DNA of 58,913 nt from Chamaesiphon sp. 341R_metabat_111 (GTDB lineage: Bacteria > Cyanobacteriota > Cyanobacteriia > Cyanobacteriales > Chamaesiphonaceae): positions 1-58,913 of the forward strand of contig JANXVE010000136.1 in NCBI GenBank assembly GCA_025351825.1, written 5' to 3'. Positions within the stretch are counted from its first letter, which is position 1; every line of letters begins with the position of its first letter. Positions 44,044 to 53,289 of the stretch are shown in pieces. The position numbers and the translations under genes were made by a program. Below the pieces are notes generated by a model. That model was not told the DNA's origin. It ran no database searches and was given only the letters and a program-made list of their open reading frames with translations.

Positions 44044-45363
44044 ATGCTGAACCAAAATTTTATTGTAGATATTCCGAAAATTGTGATCGTCATAGTTACC
44101 TGGAATAAAGTCAATGATGTTTGTCAATTAATTGGCGATGTGAATCAATTAAGTTCAAGTAATATGGATTTAGATATTTTCGTCGTTGATAATGCTTCGT
44201 CAGATGGGACTCAAGATTTAATTCAGGAAAAGTATCCCCACATCAAGGTTCTGCAAACAGGATTTAACATTGGAGGTTCCGGTGGATTTTCGTATGGGCT
44301 TAATTTTGTTAAAGACTCTAACTATGATTATATTTGGCTGTTAGATAATGATGTCAGAGTAGACAAGGATGCCTTGGTTAACTTGGTTAAAATTTTAGCA
44401 GAAAATCCTAAAATTGGTCTAGTAGGTTCTCAGATTAGGAAATTGGAGCATCCATCTGTAATTCATGAAATGGGACTTAGTATATGTCCCAAAAAAGCTC
44501 ATCTAAAAAATGAGTGTGGAAATAGCTCTCCTACCTCAGTAGCAAAAATATTGGGTGATGAATCTTATATTGATGTCGATATCTGCTCGGCGGCATCATT
44601 ATTAGTCAGATCTCAGATTGTCAACCAGATCGGCGTATTTGAAGATTACTTCTTGCATTTCGATGATGTCGAGTGGTGTTTGAGAGCAAAACAAGCATCG
44701 TGGCTAGTTGCAGCAAGTCCGAAATCTATCGTCTGGCATCCTTCTCCAGCGACAAAGCAACGTCCCTGGATTATTTATTATGATGAACGTAATTTGTGCT
44801 ATTGCTGGCTCAAACACAAACCAGAACTGTTGTTGAAGCGAATTAGAGTCCTAATACCAAAACTACTGTTTTATACATTAACCGGACGTTATTTTATAGT
44901 TGAAATATATTTTCAAGCCTTTAATGACTTTTTACTTGGAGTCAAAGGAGAAATGAAAGCTTCCCTACCCTTTACAGAATATCAACTTGAAGACATCGTT
45001 AGAAAATCTTGTGCGATTTTAGCCGATCCGATAATTTGTACAGAAAAAAGTCAAGAGATTAAGCTTCAACAAATAGGGCTAAAGTATGCAGTAACATTTT
45101 GGCAACAGCCTAAAAACTCGATTGAATTAATAAATATTTATTTAAGAGAGAGGTTTTGCAAAGTAGACACTTTAGGCTTATTTACCATTAATCGTCCTAA
45201 ATTGGCTCACTTATATCTAGCAAAGAAAGTATATTTTTTCACAGGTACGGGCTATGCGATCTCAAACTTAAACTTTCGTCAGCTATGGATCGATTTTTTA
45301 AAAACCTGTTATCAAATATTTCAAATTTATCGCCAAGTCAGAAATAAATTCAAACTTCTCTAA
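44044..45363 (+). CDS. Family 2 glycosyltransferase (GlfT1-like)
   Basis: A 439-residue GT-A enzyme. Seen: IVIVTWNKVNDV (start of fold, about 12), DIFVVDNASSDGT, GFNIGGSGGFSYGL, metal-binding WLLDNDVRVD (about 97-106), HFDDVEWCLRAKQASW and VWHPSPATKQRPWIIYYDERN. The GGSGGF block and the WH...YY..RN block occur also in the GlfT2-like protein upstream and in GlfT1, the enzyme that adds the first galactofuranoses. The C-terminal 180 residues are helical and basic and may touch the membrane. Rhamnosyltransferase is the main alternative. It starts 6 bases after glf. Confidence 0.75.
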   Translation: MLNQNFIVDIPKIVIVIVTWNKVNDVCQLIGDVNQLSSSNMDLDIFVVDNASSDGTQDLIQEKYPHIKVLQTGFNIGGSGGFSYGLNFVKDSNYDYIWLLDNDVRVDKDALVNLVKILAENPKIGLVGSQIRKLEHPSVIHEMGLSICPKKAHLKNECGNSSPTSVAKILGDESYIDVDICSAASLLVRSQIVNQIGVFEDYFLHFDDVEWCLRAKQASWLVAASPKSIVWHPSPATKQRPWIIYYDERNLCYCWLKHKPELLLKRIRVLIPKLLFYTLTGRYFIVEIYFQAFNDFLLGVKGEMKASLPFTEYQLEDIVRKSCAILADPIICTEKSQEIKLQQIGLKYAVTFWQQPKNSIELINIYLRERFCKVDTLGLFTINRPKLAHLYLAKKVYFFTGTGYAISNLNFRQLWIDFLKTCYQIFQIYRQVRNKFKLL

Positions 45364-45394
45364 AAACATAAATGTAATTAAAACTGGTAATGTT

Positions 45395-46354
45395 ATGACA
45401 CCAACTGAAGAGCATTCGATCTCGATCGTTATCTGCACTCATGAGCGTCACGTATTTATTAAAAAAACTATCGCATCGCTATGTCAAATAAACTATTCAG
45501 ATTTTGAAGTTATTGTTGTAGATTCTTCGGAAACCGAGCGGACGGTAGACTCGCTCGAACTAATGAAAAATAGCTGTAGCTTTCCTTTACAGATAATTAG
45601 ATCTAAACAACGAAATATCAGCATCTCTCGCAATATTGGGATCGATCGAGCCTCTGGAGAATTCATTTTTTTTATCGATGATGATGCAATTCCCCCTGCT
45701 GACTGGCTCGATAAGTTGTTGGCGATCTACAAAGAGCGCGGCAACAAATGTGCGGGGGTGGGTGGGATTGTCAGAGATATGACAACTGATGGTTATCCAC
45801 TACAATATTGCCGAGGAATTAGCAATATTATTAGTAATACGATCCCGATTCGATCGGATGACGTTATCGATCGCAATTGATCGCAAGGCTGGTGGTACAA
45901 CGGATTAATGGGTACAAATTCATCTTATCGCAAAGATTGTTTAGAGAAGATTAACGGTTATGACGAATTTTTTGAATACTTTTTAGATGAAACCGATCTG
46001 TGCTTACGTCTGATCCAAGCAGGGTATGAAATTCATTATAGCGATGTAATTGTAGATCATTATCCACAGCCTAGCCACAATCGGCACGACCAAAGACATC
46101 TTACTTGTTGGTTCTCGATCGCTAAAAACACGACTTACTTTGCAATCAAGCACGCTTTCAATCAGATTCCACTTCCCATCTTTTGCATACGTCTGACCCT
46201 TTTATTGACCTATCGCTGCTTTTTAAGAATTATTCGCCTCAAATTTACTCATCATCTCTCAGATCCCCCAATCTGGCAATATATTCAAGACTCTATTCGT
46301 GGTGCTCATTTGGGCTGGCAGGCTGGAATGAATTTATACGCAAATAAAACTTAA
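45395..46354 (+). pseudogene. Family 2 glycosyltransferase split by an in-frame TGA
   Basis: Two open stretches, 45395-45880 (161 residues) and 45908-46354, are in the same frame and together make one ordinary GT2 enzyme of about 319 residues. Part 1 has the fold start SIVICTHERH and metal site FFIDDDAIPP; part 2 has the acceptor part WWYNGLMGTNSSYRKDCL...DETDLCLRLIQAG and a C-terminal helix. The interrupting TGA (45878-45880) sits in AATTGATCGC, and a single C to T change in a CGA codon would explain it. No frameshift is needed and both halves show no other damage, so the lesion looks recent. Alternatives: readthrough, or a sequencing error. Confidence 0.8.
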
Positions 46355-46358
46355 TGCC

Positions 46359-47441
46359 ATGACTAACGAATTACTAGTTAACCTTTCATTCTTACTAAAA
46401 AAACCCACAGGGACGACCAACTATGCACTCAATCTTCTCCCTAACTTACAAAAAATTGAGCCAACATTATTAACTTCAAAATTTTTACCTGACTATAACT
46501 GTTATCAAACTCGATCCGACCAAACTTCAGAACAAGGCTCCCGAGGTCATCTGCGCCGCTTGATGTGGACACAATTCCAATTAGTCAAGATTTACGATCG
46601 TTTGCGCTCTCAGTTACTATTTTCTCCGATTCCCGAAGCACCTATATTCACTAATTGTCGTTATATTGTCACCGTTCATGACTTTATTCCCCTGAGATTT
46701 CCGCAGTTATCTTCGCCGCTATATCATTACTACAAATCGTATCTACCCCAAATATTGAGTCAAGCAACTCATATTATCTGCAACTCCACAACCACAGCAA
46801 CAGAGACAATCGAGCGATTTCAGATCCCTGCGGCTAAAGTTACACCAATTCCGCTAGCCTGCGATTCAAACCACTTCTATGCTCATGATGAAGCGAAAAT
46901 AGCCGATCCTCCGTACTTTTTGTATCTAGGAAGACACGCTCCTTACAAAAATGTTGGTCGAATTATTGCGGCTTTTGCTCAATTATTGAGTAAAGATCGA
47001 TATGAGTTATGGTTGGGTGGATCTGAAGATAGTAGATACACACCCCAATTACGCGCCCAAGTTATCGAACTCGGCTTAGAATCAAGCGTAAAATTCCTCG
47101 GATACATTCCTCAGACAAATTTACCACAAGTGATCCGACAAGCTACCGCATTAGTTTTTCCGAGTTTGTGGGAAGGTTTTGGATTGCCTGTCTTAGAGGC
47201 AATGGCTTGCGGTACGCCAGTAATTACGTCCAATCTACCCGCTCTAGTCGAAGTTGCTGAAGATGCGGCGATCTTGGTAGATCCTTACCAAGTCAAACAG
47301 ATTGCCTCAGCCATGCACGATCTGAGTGAAGATCGCGATCTGTGCCGCCAATTACGACAAGCTGGAATCCAACGTGTTAGTCAATTTAACTGGGCACAAA
47401 CGGCTCGATCGACAATTGGTATAATTGAACGATATTTATAA
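46359..47441 (+). CDS. Family 4 glycosyltransferase
   Basis: A 360-residue GT-B retaining transferase. N-terminal acceptor half has VTVHDFIPLRFPQLSSPLYHYYKSYLP; the donor half shows YFLYLGRHAPYKNVGRIIAAFAQL and the diagnostic FPSLWEGFGLPVLEAMACGTPVI (E-x7-E motif, about 281-303). Similar enzymes transfer mannose, rhamnose or glucose; the sugar cannot be read. It starts 4 bases after the broken GT2 gene, so it is in the same operon and may add the primer or a branch of the glycan. ATG start MTNELLVNLS. Confidence 0.88.
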   Translation: MTNELLVNLSFLLKKPTGTTNYALNLLPNLQKIEPTLLTSKFLPDYNCYQTRSDQTSEQGSRGHLRRLMWTQFQLVKIYDRLRSQLLFSPIPEAPIFTNCRYIVTVHDFIPLRFPQLSSPLYHYYKSYLPQILSQATHIICNSTTTATETIERFQIPAAKVTPIPLACDSNHFYAHDEAKIADPPYFLYLGRHAPYKNVGRIIAAFAQLLSKDRYELWLGGSEDSRYTPQLRAQVIELGLESSVKFLGYIPQTNLPQVIRQATALVFPSLWEGFGLPVLEAMACGTPVITSNLPALVEVAEDAAILVDPYQVKQIASAMHDLSEDRDLCRQLRQAGIQRVSQFNWAQTARSTIGIIERYL

Positions 47442-47504
47442 GATGATGGCTGCCATGATGCTTCAGAGCTAAACCTAATTTAATCCATAGAGGTTGATAT
47501 TTCT

Positions 47505-48344
47505 ATGACTAGATCGATTCTCTTCCAGAGACGCTACGCGAACGAAACTAAATCCAAGTTATCTGCTATCTACCGTTACTGGGAAATAGTCTCTGTCTTA
47601 GCTAGACGCGAACTCAAAGTCCGCTATCGCGGATCTTTTTTAGGTGTCTATTGGTCGCTATTCAATCCCCTAATTATGACTGCGGTATATGCGACTATCT
47701 TTGGTACTGCCTTCAACAAATATTACCATAATTCACTTTGGGAATATATTTTATCTGCATTCACTGGATTAGCCGTAATTCATTTCTTCAATGGTGCTAC
47801 AGGACAGGCATTGGGCAGCATCGTTGGCAATGGATCGTTATTAAATAAAATCAAATTACCAATTAGTATTTTTCCAGTTTCAATTATTGTTGCCAACACA
47901 TTTCAACTGGTAATTGGATTGTTACCGTTATTGATAATAGTTACGATTATTCGCTCGCCACATTTGTCAAGCTCGATCAACATTATCAGTATTCCACTAC
48001 CATTACTGGCATCGATCTTAATCTCTACTGGGATCGGATTTTTGACTAGTTCTCTGTTTGTATTTTTTCGAGATTTACCTTTCTTCTATGAATTAATCCA
48101 GTTTATATTAATGCTGACTAGTCCGATCTTCTATCCAGCCGAGATCGTCGATCCCAGCATTCGGATATTCTTGGAGCTAAACCCACTCTATCCAATGATT
48201 GAGAGCTTGAGGCAAATTGTCTTGTCAGGTAATCCACCAGACTCATTTTTAATATTTAGATCGTTGTTGAGTGGGAGCATCGTTCTAGTTATCGGTTGGA
48301 TTTGTTTCCACTGGCTCAGCCCAAAATTTATGGATCTTTTGTAG
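47505..48344 (+). CDS. wzm: ABC-2 type polysaccharide export permease (Wzm/TagG-like)
   Basis: A 279-residue membrane permease. After a basic N-terminal segment it has an amphipathic stretch REIKVRYRGS-like (RRELKVRYRGSFLGVYWSLFNPLIMTAVY, about 31-59), which is the hallmark of O-antigen and teichoic-acid exporters, then six transmembrane helices and a YPAEIVDPSIRIFLELNPLYPMIESLR loop. It pairs with the following ATPase to flip a lipid-linked glycan. A dispersed repeat (AGACGCTACGCGAAC, 47529-47543) sits in the first codons and encodes RRYAN. The start ATG at 47505 follows a 63-base gap; AGAGGTTG upstream is a moderate ribosome site. Confidence 0.88.
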   Translation: MTRSILFQRRYANETKSKLSAIYRYWEIVSVLARRELKVRYRGSFLGVYWSLFNPLIMTAVYATIFGTAFNKYYHNSLWEYILSAFTGLAVIHFFNGATGQALGSIVGNGSLLNKIKLPISIFPVSIIVANTFQLVIGLLPLLIIVTIIRSPHLSSSINIISIPLPLLASILISTGIGFLTSSLFVFFRDLPFFYELIQFILMLTSPIFYPAEIVDPSIRIFLELNPLYPMIESLRQIVLSGNPPDSFLIFRSLLSGSIVLVIGWICFHWLSPKFMDLL

Positions 48345-48384
48345 ACTGTGCTCGACTATCGTCCAATTATTCATTATAAGTCAG

Positions 48385-49122
48385 ATGGAAGTTATTAGTT
48401 TCGATCGCGTGTCGCTCTGGCGACGGACTCAGGAAGAGTTTTCCTATGATATCAAACAAACTATCTTGTCGATCGTCTCAGGCAAATATCGATCGCCTGC
48501 TAAAAAACTAGTCATCAATGATGTCAATTTAGCGGTCTATTCTGGTGAGAAAATTGGAATTATTGGCGGAAATGGAGCTGGCAAATCAACATTACTAAAA
48601 TTAGTTTCGGGGATTCTCGAACCAACGACTGGCAGAGTCAGAGTCCAAGGAAATATCGCACCACTGATCGAACTGGGAGCAGGATTCGATCCAAATATCT
48701 CGACGAGCGATAATATTATTATGTATGGAGTTTTACTAGGATTTTCTCGTCGAGAAATGAAAGCACGGACACCAATGATTTTGGATTTCGCTGAATTGAA
48801 TGATTATGCATTGGTACCAGTCAAAGGCTTATCTTCAGGAATGGTTGCCAGATTGGGGTTTGCGATCGCTACAGATGTCCAGCCAGATATTTTGATTCTC
48901 GATGAAGTTTTATCTGTCGGCGACCAAAGTTTTAAAAACAAATGTCAGCATCGAATCGACAAGTTTCTTAATGGTGAAACCACTGTTTTAGTTGTTTCCC
49001 ACGATCTCGATTTTATTCGGACTGCTTGCGATCGAGTAATTTGGCTCGATCGCGGACGCATAAAATTTATCGGTAGTGGTAAAGAAACAGTCGATCGTTA
49101 CCTCGATACAGTCGCAGCCTAA
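48385..49122 (+). CDS. wzt: ABC transporter ATPase for polysaccharide export (Wzt/TagH-like)
   Basis: A 245-residue ATPase. Walker A GGNGAGKST (61-69), Q/loop region IELGAGFDP, signature LSSGMVARLGFAIA (a variant of LSGGQ typical of this class), Walker B ILILDEVLSVGD, and H-loop VVSHDLDF. The 'PLIELGAGFDPNISTSDNI' stretch is characteristic of Wzt/TagH. It lacks the C-terminal carbohydrate-binding domain found in long Wzt proteins, which fits exporters of galactans and mycobacterial Wzt that do not recognise a capped chain. It partners the Wzm permease 40 bases upstream and closes the operon. Confidence 0.9.
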   Translation: MEVISFDRVSLWRRTQEEFSYDIKQTILSIVSGKYRSPAKKLVINDVNLAVYSGEKIGIIGGNGAGKSTLLKLVSGILEPTTGRVRVQGNIAPLIELGAGFDPNISTSDNIIMYGVLLGFSRREMKARTPMILDFAELNDYALVPVKGLSSGMVARLGFAIATDVQPDILILDEVLSVGDQSFKNKCQHRIDKFLNGETTVLVVSHDLDFIRTACDRVIWLDRGRIKFIGSGKETVDRYLDTVAA

Positions 49123-49132
49123 GCTGCTGTCT

Positions 49133-49173
49133 AACCAGATCTCTCTCCCACCAAAAATCTTTTAAACTTGCCT
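49133..49173 (+). repeat. 41-bp direct repeat, left copy
   Basis: Forty-one bases (core CCACCAAAAATCTTTTAAAC) match 55371-55411 in direct orientation at 37 positions with no gaps. It begins 11 bases after wzt. The two copies bracket the whole five-gene minus-strand block. Confidence 0.85.
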
Positions 49174-49184
49174 ACTTTTAATGT

Positions 49185-50321
49185 CTATTTTCCAAATCCC
49201 TTGCCAGCCATTGCCTTATCAGTAGTCAAACAATTCTCTAACTGCTTGCGAATTTTATCATTGTCCAACTCCTGACCAATAATCACAAACTTGGTTTGAG
49301 GTGTACCTTTCCACTGCTCATCATCGATCGAGAACCGTTTGCCACAGAGATGGAATACATGACATTTATCACTTTCCTCAAACCATAAAAATCCCTTGGC
49401 ACGAAAGATATTTACAGTCAATTGATTGTCTAGAAAATGTTGGAACTTACGAAGCAGAAATGGTCGATCGCTCACAAATGACATTGAGGTAAAACCATCA
49501 TTGTCTAGGTGATTTGAATGGCTGTGCCCGTGGTCGTGATGGTCGTGTTCACACTGATTATGGTCGTGGTCGCAGTTGCTATGATCTTCATGTTCTGCTG
49601 TATGGGCATGGTCGTGATGGTCATGTGAGTGCCCGTGATTATCATGTTTAGCCGGAGCAGCCAGATATTTGTCAGACTCAAATAGTCCAACACTGAGGAT
49701 CATTGGTAAGGATACCTGTGATTTGGTGGTGCGAATAATCCGCGCCCCTTCTTTCATATCCCGCAGCCGAACTTCTAATAAATCTGCATCGGCTTCATCA
49801 ACTAAATCAGTCTTATTGAGGAGAATAATATCCCCATAAGTAATCTGACTTTGAGCAGCTTCACTATTAAATAAATCGATGCTAAAATTTGCGGCATCAA
49901 CTAACGTAATAATCGAATCTAGCCGCGTCACATCGCGCAATTCCGTTCCCAAAAAAGTCAGTGCCACTGGCAATGGATCGGCCACACCAGTTGTTTCAAC
50001 TACCAGATAATCAATCTGTTCCGATCGAGCCAATACTTTATGCACCGCGTTAACCAAGTCTTCATTGATCGTGCAGCAGATACAGCCATTATTTAGCTCC
50101 ACCATATCCTCACCCGTCGCGACAATCAGGTCGTTGTCGATCCCGATTTCGCCAAATTCATTGACCAGCACCGCCGTCTTAATTCCTTGTTGGTTTTGGA
50201 GAATATGATTGAGCAGCGTAGTCTTGCCACTACCGAGAAACCCCGTGATAATCGTCACAGGTACTAGCTTCTGGTCTACATCAATGATTTCTAAAGTTGG
50301 CGCGATCGTAGTTGAAGTCAT
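49185..50321 (-). CDS. COG0523 (CobW/ZnuG-like) metal-chaperone GTPase
   Basis: A 378-residue P-loop GTPase. Seen: Walker A TGFLGSGKTTLLNHIL (about 25-40), the metal-binding NNGCICCTI (CxCC), VVETTGVADPLPV, base-recognition LLNKTDLVDE, a His/Asp-rich stretch (about 225-275), and a C-terminal CobW domain (VNIFRAKGFLWFEE, HLCGKRFSIDD). Such proteins deliver or guard zinc, cobalt or other metals. ATG at 50321 is preferred to an upstream TTG at 50360 because the family begins near 'PVTIITGFLGSGKTT'. It is the distal gene of the DUF4331 block and may metallate a product of it; no Zur box is seen in the 136 bases upstream. Confidence 0.88.
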   Translation of the reverse strand: MTSTTIAPTLEIIDVDQKLVPVTIITGFLGSGKTTLLNHILQNQQGIKTAVLVNEFGEIGIDNDLIVATGEDMVELNNGCICCTINEDLVNAVHKVLARSEQIDYLVVETTGVADPLPVALTFLGTELRDVTRLDSIITLVDAANFSIDLFNSEAAQSQITYGDIILLNKTDLVDEADADLLEVRLRDMKEGARIIRTTKSQVSLPMILSVGLFESDKYLAAPAKHDNHGHSHDHHDHAHTAEHEDHSNCDHDHNQCEHDHHDHGHSHSNHLDNDGFTSMSFVSDRPFLLRKFQHFLDNQLTVNIFRAKGFLWFEESDKCHVFHLCGKRFSIDDEQWKGTPQTKFVIIGQELDNDKIRKQLENCLTTDKAMAGKGFGK

Positions 50322-50456
50322 AAAAGTATGAGTTGGGAGTATACAGAAATTCGCAGTCAATCGGTGGCAAGCTTAGAATAGAGCAATCATCCTGCTCCAA
50401 CTGGTCACTAGCTATTTTAACCTGTATTTGAGAGTCTAAAGACCTCCGCTACCAAC

Positions 50457-51557
50457 CTAACCCATAAAAGCCCGCTCCCAAAGCCAGATCGCACTCATCA
50501 CAATCACCCCACCTGAAATCATCCGCCGCACGGTTAAATCCCAGGAGAATTTACGCAGATATGACAAGGCAAGATAAACAGCAAGCACGATCGCAAATTG
50601 ACCCAATTCAATCCCGACACTAAAACTAGCCAGGGAAGTGACCAAATTAGTTCGGGGCAAATCTAACTCCTGCAACGCTGAAGAAAATCCTAACCCATGA
50701 ATTAATCCGAAGGCAAAAGCTAGTTGCCATCTAGCTTTAGGCTCCTTTCTCCAAAGATTTTCAGACGCAATGTAGCCGATCGATAGGGCAATGGCAATCT
50801 CCACCCAGCGACTAGGTACGGAGATAATATTTAGAGCTGCTAAAAATAAAGTGACCGAATGCGATAGGCTAAATGCAGTTACTACTTTGAGTAAATAGCC
50901 TAGTTCTCCACCTAGCATTAACAAACTAATTAAGAATAAAATATGATCGTAACCAGTCCAAATATGTTCGATCCCTAATTTGATAAAACTACTAATCTGT
51001 TGACCGATTGGTGCATCAATTAAAGCAGCATTTTGGGAGTCGGGTGTAAAAACTAAATTATCTACTCGATCGGCTCGAAATACCTGTGCTAAACAGCGTG
51101 CTGTATTGACTCCAGGTACGAATAGCTCGTAATGCATTTGCAACTGTTCGATCGGTTCTGGCCAGTGATATTTCAATAATAAGCTGCTATGAGTATCGGG
51201 TGTAGCAACCAGATTAGATGGGGTTTTTGTAGCAGTGGTAGCTTTAATAATTAAGGTTTCACTTTTCTGTCCTGCTGCTGTAAGTCGGATTTTTTCGTTC
51301 AAAAATTCTTGAAGGTCTTTTTGATGGATCGTTACTTCAGAGTCTGATAGTTGTTTGTTTTTATCATCATCAAACTGGGCGATTAAGCCTGTTGGGACTG
51401 TGAGATTCAGATCGATGTCTCGTTCCCTAATCTGAATGTCTGCTACTGCCAAATCTGCCCAGTGTGCTTGACTGGGTGTGGCAAGGGATAGCACCATTAA
51501 TAGTCCTAATCCCCAACAAATAAAGGTTTTCCAAGTTCTCGATCTTTGATGAGGCAT
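50457..51557 (-). CDS. HupE/UreJ-family membrane protein
   Basis: A 366-residue protein with a signal peptide (about 12-31, ending PSQAHWAD), a periplasmic N-terminal domain (about 30-185) and a HupE/UreJ-type membrane part (about 190-362): GIEHIWTGYDHILFLISLLMLG, VTAFSLSHSVTLFLAALN, EIAIALSIGYIASENL, FAFGLIHGLGFSSALQEL and VGIELGQFAIVLAVYLAL. HupE/UreJ proteins are thought to be nickel or cobalt permeases, and the conserved His residues in these blocks are expected. The N-terminal domain holds an EF-hand-like loop (DDDKNKQLSDSE, about 63-74). Probably a metal or other small-ion transporter. COG0523 GTPase follows on the same strand. Confidence 0.85.
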   Translation of the reverse strand: MPHQRSRTWKTFICWGLGLLMVLSLATPSQAHWADLAVADIQIRERDIDLNLTVPTGLIAQFDDDKNKQLSDSEVTIHQKDLQEFLNEKIRLTAAGQKSETLIIKATTATKTPSNLVATPDTHSSLLLKYHWPEPIEQLQMHYELFVPGVNTARCLAQVFRADRVDNLVFTPDSQNAALIDAPIGQQISSFIKLGIEHIWTGYDHILFLISLLMLGGELGYLLKVVTAFSLSHSVTLFLAALNIISVPSRWVEIAIALSIGYIASENLWRKEPKARWQLAFAFGLIHGLGFSSALQELDLPRTNLVTSLASFSVGIELGQFAIVLAVYLALSYLRKFSWDLTVRRMISGGVIVMSAIWLWERAFMG

Positions 51558-51599
51558 AGTTTATTTCCTGAAAGTAAGTAGATTGGTATGGATGATTAG

Positions 51600-51745
51600 T
51601 TAGGCTGAAAAATCCCCTCAAAGGAGGAGTGGGTGTAGGGCAGCACATTGGTAGTGTGGGTAGATCCACGCAACCAATCAAATTTAGAGTTGTCGCGTAG
51701 ATCTGTACCCCACCCTAGCCCTCCCCTTGGAAAGGTGAGGGGACA
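51600..51745. repeat. Degenerate MITE-like inverted repeat
   Basis: TCCCCTCAAAGGAGGAGTGGG-type and GTGGGTAGATCCACGC at the left face GCGTAGATCTGTACCCCAC and CCTTGGAAAGGTGAGGGGAC at the right, with many mismatches. It fills the gap between the TPR gene and the HupE-like gene and resembles the perfect element at 15872-16002. Confidence 0.55.
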
Positions 51746-51749
51746 AGAA

Positions 51750-53159
51750 CTAGTTCAAGCCTGATAAACCCACTCCCAAACCGAGAGCCTGTCTAGCTCC
51801 GGCATCAAAGGCGGGATCGATCGATTTTACCTGTGCTCGATACTGTTTAGCCTGCTCTAATTGCCCTCTAGCTTGGGCGATGACGGCTGCTCGATTGGTT
51901 ATGGCTGGATCGCGGAGTCCCGATTTTAGGGCTGATTCGATCGCTTGCTGGGCGGCTGGTAGCTGTCCCAGCTCAAAATATGCAGCGGCTAAGGTGTCCC
52001 AGGTTTCGGGATCTTGGCGCGTCTTGATTTCGGCTTGCATGAGGGTTAGAGCTTCGCTTAAGTCTTTGCCCTGTCCGCGTTCCATTAGTAACTGCGCCAA
52101 TTCGCGGCGATGTCCGAAGCCAGTTAGATCCGATCGCAATTTAGCGATTGCCTTTTCCCAAGTTTGTCTGGCTGCAACAGTATCACCCTGTAATTTTTGG
52201 ACTCGCGCCAATCCTCGCAGCGCAACGTGATCGTAGATAGTTGGAGCTTGTTGATTGATAATGAAAAATCGATCGTATAATTCGATCGCTCGTTCTCGAT
52301 CTTTGCTCTGAGTGGGATCGGCTTGCCACTGGCGGACAGATAATTCGGCTAAATTCAATAATGCTGGTGAGTATCTGGGCAAAATTCCTAGCGCGGATTG
52401 ATATAGCTCCTCCGCTTGCTGGAGTTGTCCTCGCTTGTAATAAAATCGCCCCAGTAATGTCCGTACCCAAGCCGAACTTTCGACTTCTTCGGGTTCCTCG
52501 GCTGCTATGGCTGCTTTGAAATCGCGAATTGCTTCCCGATCTTGTCCCTGAGCTACTTCTACCAAAGATTTGAGGGTTAAGTTACCTAGTGTGGGCACTT
52601 TTAATGTTAGGCTATCTGCGGTTTTACGGGCAGCGATGGTATTACCTAAAGCTAACTGATTGGTTGTTAAGAGAGTTAATGATTCAGATTCAGGTGGTAG
52701 TTGTTTGAGCAATGCGAGAGCTTGTCTGAAATTGTGTTTTGCTGTCGCTACTTTTGCCAGGACGACAGTAGCACCATAATTATGAACTGATAATTGAACG
52801 AGTGATTCCTGTGCCGTCTGTTCGGCGAGTAAATACCAGCTACTTTCACCTGTTGCTCTAGCCATTTTCAAGTAGTTTTGGGCGAGTGCCGTTCGTTCGA
52901 GTCCGGCGGTTGGTTGCTGTTGAATTTTTTGTTGATGAAAAGCGATTTCGCGACGGATATTTTTGGTAACGCTACCAACTTCTGGACGGGCAAATCGATA
53001 TTTCCAGATCGAATTAGGGCGAGAGGTTGAGGTTGGTATGCTGTAGATTGCGATTCCGCAGAGCGGAGGCACTGCCAACGAGATGCCTATTCCCAGCAAT
53101 GCAGTTGCGGTAATTAGTTTGTGTTTGAATGATAATTGATTGAGGATGGAAGGTTGCAT
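51750..53159 (-). CDS. TPR-repeat protein, membrane-anchored
   Basis: A 469-residue protein with one N-terminal membrane segment (about 17-38, LITATALLGIGISLAVPPLCGIAIY) and about nine tetratricopeptide-like units through the rest (e.g. GRFYYKRGQLQQAEELYQSALGILPRYSPALLNLAEL, and DTLAAAYFELGQLPAAQQAIESALKSGL). Cys35 is not in a good lipobox. It most likely faces the periplasm as a scaffold or partner for the secreted DUF4331 and HupE-like proteins in the same block. Tetratricopeptide proteins are recurrent in DUF4331/HupE contexts by general knowledge. No enzymatic motif is seen. Confidence 0.82.
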   Translation of the reverse strand: MQPSILNQLSFKHKLITATALLGIGISLAVPPLCGIAIYSIPTSTSRPNSIWKYRFARPEVGSVTKNIRREIAFHQQKIQQQPTAGLERTALAQNYLKMARATGESSWYLLAEQTAQESLVQLSVHNYGATVVLAKVATAKHNFRQALALLKQLPPESESLTLLTTNQLALGNTIAARKTADSLTLKVPTLGNLTLKSLVEVAQGQDREAIRDFKAAIAAEEPEEVESSAWVRTLLGRFYYKRGQLQQAEELYQSALGILPRYSPALLNLAELSVRQWQADPTQSKDRERAIELYDRFFIINQQAPTIYDHVALRGLARVQKLQGDTVAARQTWEKAIAKLRSDLTGFGHRRELAQLLMERGQGKDLSEALTLMQAEIKTRQDPETWDTLAAAYFELGQLPAAQQAIESALKSGLRDPAITNRAAVIAQARGQLEQAKQYRAQVKSIDPAFDAGARQALGLGVGLSGLN

Positions 53160-53289
53160 GTTGATTAAATATTAAAGTGTTGTATGCTGATGCCAAATGA
53201 AAGTCCGATGGACAGCCTACCAGCTAAGATTTAAGTATTATTAATATATAGATATTGGAATAGTTAATGTTGTTATATTTATCGATCGA

